A stretch of DNA of 64,000 nucleotides. It comes from Phycisphaeraceae bacterium. GTDB taxonomy: Bacteria; Planctomycetota; Phycisphaerae; Phycisphaerales; UBA1924. The notes under the pieces were generated by a model. The model had not been told where the DNA came from. It did not search any database and was given only the letters and a program-made list of their open reading frames with translations. Shown here one piece after another: positions 61,465 through 64,000 of this stretch; within the stretch, counting starts at the first letter, position 1, and every line of letters starts with the position of its first letter. Location: NCBI GenBank assembly GCA_019636535.1, contig JAHBXK010000013.1, forward strand, positions 1 to 64,000. Reading direction: 5' to 3'. The translations under genes and the position numbers were made by a program.

Positions 61465-62997
61465 ATGTTCAACTCGGTCAAACTCGCCCCCTCCCGAACA
61501 TCCCGATCCTCGCGCCGCGCGGCGGGCAAGTCCGAAGCGCTGGTCGTCGGCCTCTTCACCGACAAGAAGCTCGACGCCGCCGTCCGTGCTCTCGACAAGG
61601 ACCGGTCCATCGCCGCGGCGGTCGATCGTGACGAGTGCACGGGCGACTCCGGCCGCATGGTCGAGGCGTTCCCTTCCGGGGCTTCCGCCCCCGCTCGCCG
61701 GGTCATTGTCGTCGGGCTCGGCAAACGCGAGTCCTTCAAGCCCGGCTCGCTGCGCACCATCGGCGGGTTGCTCGGCCGAAGACTCGCCGTGACCAAGGAC
61801 CAGAAAGTCACGCTTCACCTGCACTCGGCGATCGAGACGATCAAGGACGCCGACACCGAGGCTTCGGGCCGCGCGTTGGGCGAGGGTCTCGGCCTGATCT
61901 CCTGGAACTTCCTGTCCACGCGCTTTCGCGGCTCGGCGAGCGCCGACAAGACCAAGGCCCGCAAGCCCGATCTCTCGCTCTCGTGCGCGGACGATGCCTT
62001 CGCAGCGGGCTTGGAGTACGGCCTCGGTCTGGCCGGCAGCGTGAACTTCGCCCGCGACTTCTCCGAGACTCCGCCAAACGTCGCCACGCCCGCCTACATC
62101 GCCGACATGGCCCGCAAACTCGCCCGCCAGACGGGCATGAAGTGCACCGTCATCGAGGGCGATGCGCTGGTGCGCGAGCGAATGACCGGTCTGGTCAATG
62201 TCGGCCAAGCGAGCGAGAACAAGCCATGCCTGATCCGGCTCGAGTACGCCCCGCGCGGCAAGGGCTCAGCGCGTCCCGTCGTGCTCGTGGGCAAGACCAT
62301 GACGTATGACACGGGCGGCCTGTCGCTCAAGATCAGCAACGGCATGGTGGGCATGAAGCGCGACAAGGACGGTGGCTGCGCGGTTCTGGGCGCGATGCAC
62401 GCCATCGCCACCGTCGTGAAGCCCTCGAAGCGCGTCGTGGCTTATCTCGCCGCGGCCGAGAACTCGATCTCCGATGAGGCGTACCGCCCCGACGACGTGA
62501 TCACCTTCCGCAACGGCGTCACCGTCGAAGTGACCAACACCGACGCCGAGGGCCGCCTGGTCCTCGCCGATGCCCTGATCTACGCCTGCGAGAAGGACAA
62601 GCCCGCCTGCATCGTCGACATGGCCACGCTCACCGGCGGCGTCATCACCGCCCTGGGCTCCTCGTTCGCGGGCCTGTGGTGCGAAGACGACAAACTCCGC
62701 GGAAGGCTCGCGCAAGCCATGGAGAGCAGCGGCGAGCGCTGGTGGCGCTTGCCCATGGACCAGGAGTACCGCGACATGATGAAGAGCCCCATCGCGGACA
62801 TCCTGAACTCCAACCCCAACCGCAAGGCCCACCCCATCCAGGGCGCAGCGTTCCTGTCGTACTTCGTCGAGTCCGGCGTCCCCTGGGCCCACGTCGACAT
62901 CGCCGGCATGCACACCAGCGACAGCGATTCGGGCTGCTTCGTCCGCGGCTCCAACGGCTGGGGCGTTCGCCTGCTGGCCGATTTCGTTGCTACCTGA
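61465..62997 (+). CDS. pepA: Leucyl aminopeptidase (M17)
   Basis: 510 residues from MFNSVKLAPSRTSRSSRRAA, with ctcaggag as Shine-Dalgarno. It is a cytosolic hexameric di-zinc aminopeptidase. Motifs: RVIVVGLGKRESFKPGSLRT, DFSETPPNVATPAYIADMA, VGKTMTYDTGGLSLK, NTDAEGRLVLADALIYA near 358, DMATLTGGVITALGSSFAGL, and the C-terminal WAHVDIAGMHT. The N-terminal macro-like domain is shorter than in E. coli PepA. It is divergent from gatB. Confidence 0.95.
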   Translation: MFNSVKLAPSRTSRSSRRAAGKSEALVVGLFTDKKLDAAVRALDKDRSIAAAVDRDECTGDSGRMVEAFPSGASAPARRVIVVGLGKRESFKPGSLRTIGGLLGRRLAVTKDQKVTLHLHSAIETIKDADTEASGRALGEGLGLISWNFLSTRFRGSASADKTKARKPDLSLSCADDAFAAGLEYGLGLAGSVNFARDFSETPPNVATPAYIADMARKLARQTGMKCTVIEGDALVRERMTGLVNVGQASENKPCLIRLEYAPRGKGSARPVVLVGKTMTYDTGGLSLKISNGMVGMKRDKDGGCAVLGAMHAIATVVKPSKRVVAYLAAAENSISDEAYRPDDVITFRNGVTVEVTNTDAEGRLVLADALIYACEKDKPACIVDMATLTGGVITALGSSFAGLWCEDDKLRGRLAQAMESSGERWWRLPMDQEYRDMMKSPIADILNSNPNRKAHPIQGAAFLSYFVESGVPWAHVDIAGMHTSDSDSGCFVRGSNGWGVRLLADFVAT

Positions 62998-63126
62998 CGT
63001 GCGAACGGACGGCACGGCGACGTCCAGATAACTCGATCGGCCAGCACGTTCGCCTCCCGGCCTCAAGTCGCTCTCAGTTTCTGACGACCGAGAAGAAGTC
63101 CCTTCCTCTCACGTCAGGAGCATCCC

Positions 63127-64000
63127 ATGCGCCGTCGATCCGCCCAGCCGATCCGTTCGTTCGATCCGGCCCGACCTTCGCAACCGACCCAGCCGCGTCA
63201 GCCTGCGCGGGCCCGCCGGACCGACTCGGTTGCGACCTTCGAAGCGCTCGAGCCGCGCCAGTTGCTCTCGAGCATCCCCGTCGTGTCCATGATGCAGACC
63301 GATCGCGTCGCTTCCGAGGCGGGCGACGACATCGCACGCTTCGGCGTCAAGCGCACAGGTTCGCTCGCCGAGCCGCTCGTGGTTCGCTACACCGTTGGCG
63401 GCACCGCCACGCCCAACGAAGACTACATCGGTCTCTCCGGCACCATCCGCATCCCCGCCGGCAAGCGCTTCGCGAGACTCCCGATCATCCCGATCGACGA
63501 CTACGAAGTCGAAGGCAACGAGTTCGTCATCATCCGGCTTCAGGAGCGCCCCGGCATCTATTCCATCATCGCCGATGATCCCGCGGCCTATATGGCCCGC
63601 ATCACCATCCTCGACGACGATGTGGCGCCCGTCGTTCGCGTGGAGACCCCCGTCCGTGTCGCCACCGAGTTCGGCCCGCAGAACGGCCTGCTCGTCTTCA
63701 CACGCTCCGGCCCGCTCGAGATCCCCCTCACCGTCCGCCTTCGCATTACCGGCTCGGCCAACGGCAACGCCGAGAAGGGGCCGCTCGACTACGTCCCGCT
63801 TCCCAACCGCATTACCTTCCCCGAAGGCGTCGACCGTGTCGAACTCGAGGTCGATGCGTTGAACGACAACCTGCTCGAGGGCAACGAGACCGTCCGAGTC
63901 CGGATCCTCGCTTCCGACAAGTACGAACTCGACACCTCCGATCCAGCGTCATACACCTCCACCGTCGTCATCCGCGACCGCCCGCTCGTCACGCTCTTCA
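63127..64000 (+). CDS. LEPR-xLL surface protein with Calx-beta domains, 3' end missing
   Basis: At least 291 residues; the frame is open at the window edge. gtcaggagcatccc precedes the ATG. After an Arg/Pro/Gln-rich N-terminus comes FEALEPRQLLSSIP (LEPRQLLS at 41-48), the planctomycete LEPR-xLL surface-protein signature. Two Calx-beta-type modules follow (EPLVVRYTVGGTATPNEDYI, PIDDYEVEGNEFVIIRLQER; then GPLDYVPLPNRITFPEGVDR, VDALNDNLLEGNETVRVRIL). Such proteins are large calcium-binding cell-surface or matrix proteins. The full length and any C-terminal domain lie beyond the window. Confidence 0.8.
   Translation, partial: MRRRSAQPIRSFDPARPSQPTQPRQPARARRTDSVATFEALEPRQLLSSIPVVSMMQTDRVASEAGDDIARFGVKRTGSLAEPLVVRYTVGGTATPNEDYIGLSGTIRIPAGKRFARLPIIPIDDYEVEGNEFVIIRLQERPGIYSIIADDPAAYMARITILDDDVAPVVRVETPVRVATEFGPQNGLLVFTRSGPLEIPLTVRLRITGSANGNAEKGPLDYVPLPNRITFPEGVDRVELEVDALNDNLLEGNETVRVRILASDKYELDTSDPASYTSTVVIRDRPLVTLF

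Noticed and set aside
1-64000. tRNA or rRNA genes
   Set aside because: I looked for T-loop and acceptor-stem patterns while reading and found none. A covariance-model scan would settle it.

Overview
The window is a high-GC bacterial chromosome segment, most likely from a planctomycete of the class Phycisphaerae. The evidence is exported proteins ending in PEP-CTERM-type sorting tails (IPAPG, hydrophobic helix, RRRR), a tandem dockerin-like pair (CPGDYNDDG and GDVNNDG), an LEPRQLLS surface-protein N-terminus, and gene families typical of that group. No rRNA, tRNA or CRISPR array was seen. Most of the window is housekeeping sequence: pdxJ, nuoF, metG, sucD, dnaE, a CCA-adding enzyme, tmk, ilvE, uvrC, gatB and pepA.

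Layout. 1-3.7 kb: a minus-strand signalling cluster (HTH-receiver regulator, HDOD/histidine-kinase hybrid, GAF-like protein) spaced by 8-bp-period repeat arrays. 4-7.8 kb: pdxJ, an ECF sigma factor with a small anti-sigma-like protein, and nuoF. 7.8-11.9 kb: an accessory island in which a large SIR2-STAND-TPR protein with lower GC sits between clusters of palindromic repeats. 11.9-24.6 kb: M48 protease, a parS-like centromere site beside metG, exported PEP-CTERM and dockerin-like proteins, sucD and an unusual P-loop/deoxyribosyltransferase-like protein. 24.9-27.9 kb: a membrane zinc-ribbon protein, a second accessory module (OB-fold-like protein overlapping a PIN toxin) and another palindrome cluster. 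27.9-32.9 kb: a giant dnaE. 33-43 kb: flotillin/NfeD pair, CCA-adding enzyme, two tandem exported crotonase-fold-like proteins, M3 peptidase and tmk. 43-64 kb: a PEP-CTERM protein, ilvE, an M20 amidohydrolase, MtfA, an AraC/GyrI regulator, uvrC, a ClC channel, an LptF/G-like permease, a GT-C glycosyltransferase, small conserved proteins, a class IV aminotransferase with gatB, pepA and a truncated Calx-beta surface protein.

The most striking signal is inside dnaE. A segment at about 30135-30696 has 40-bp imperfect terminal inverted repeats (37/40 matching) built of 8-bp units. It encodes, in another frame and behind its own Shine-Dalgarno, a four-helix-bundle protein of the 23S rRNA intervening-sequence (S23/IVP) family. 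The dnaE frame stays open through it. It resembles an rRNA IVS element that has entered a replicative polymerase gene, and similar 8-bp arrays occur at three intergenic sites. The second candidate system is the single-gene SIR2-STAND-TPR protein, which ends in a cold-shock-like OB fold and is plausibly an anti-phage NAD-depleting sensor. All family assignments come from reading motifs; no search was run.
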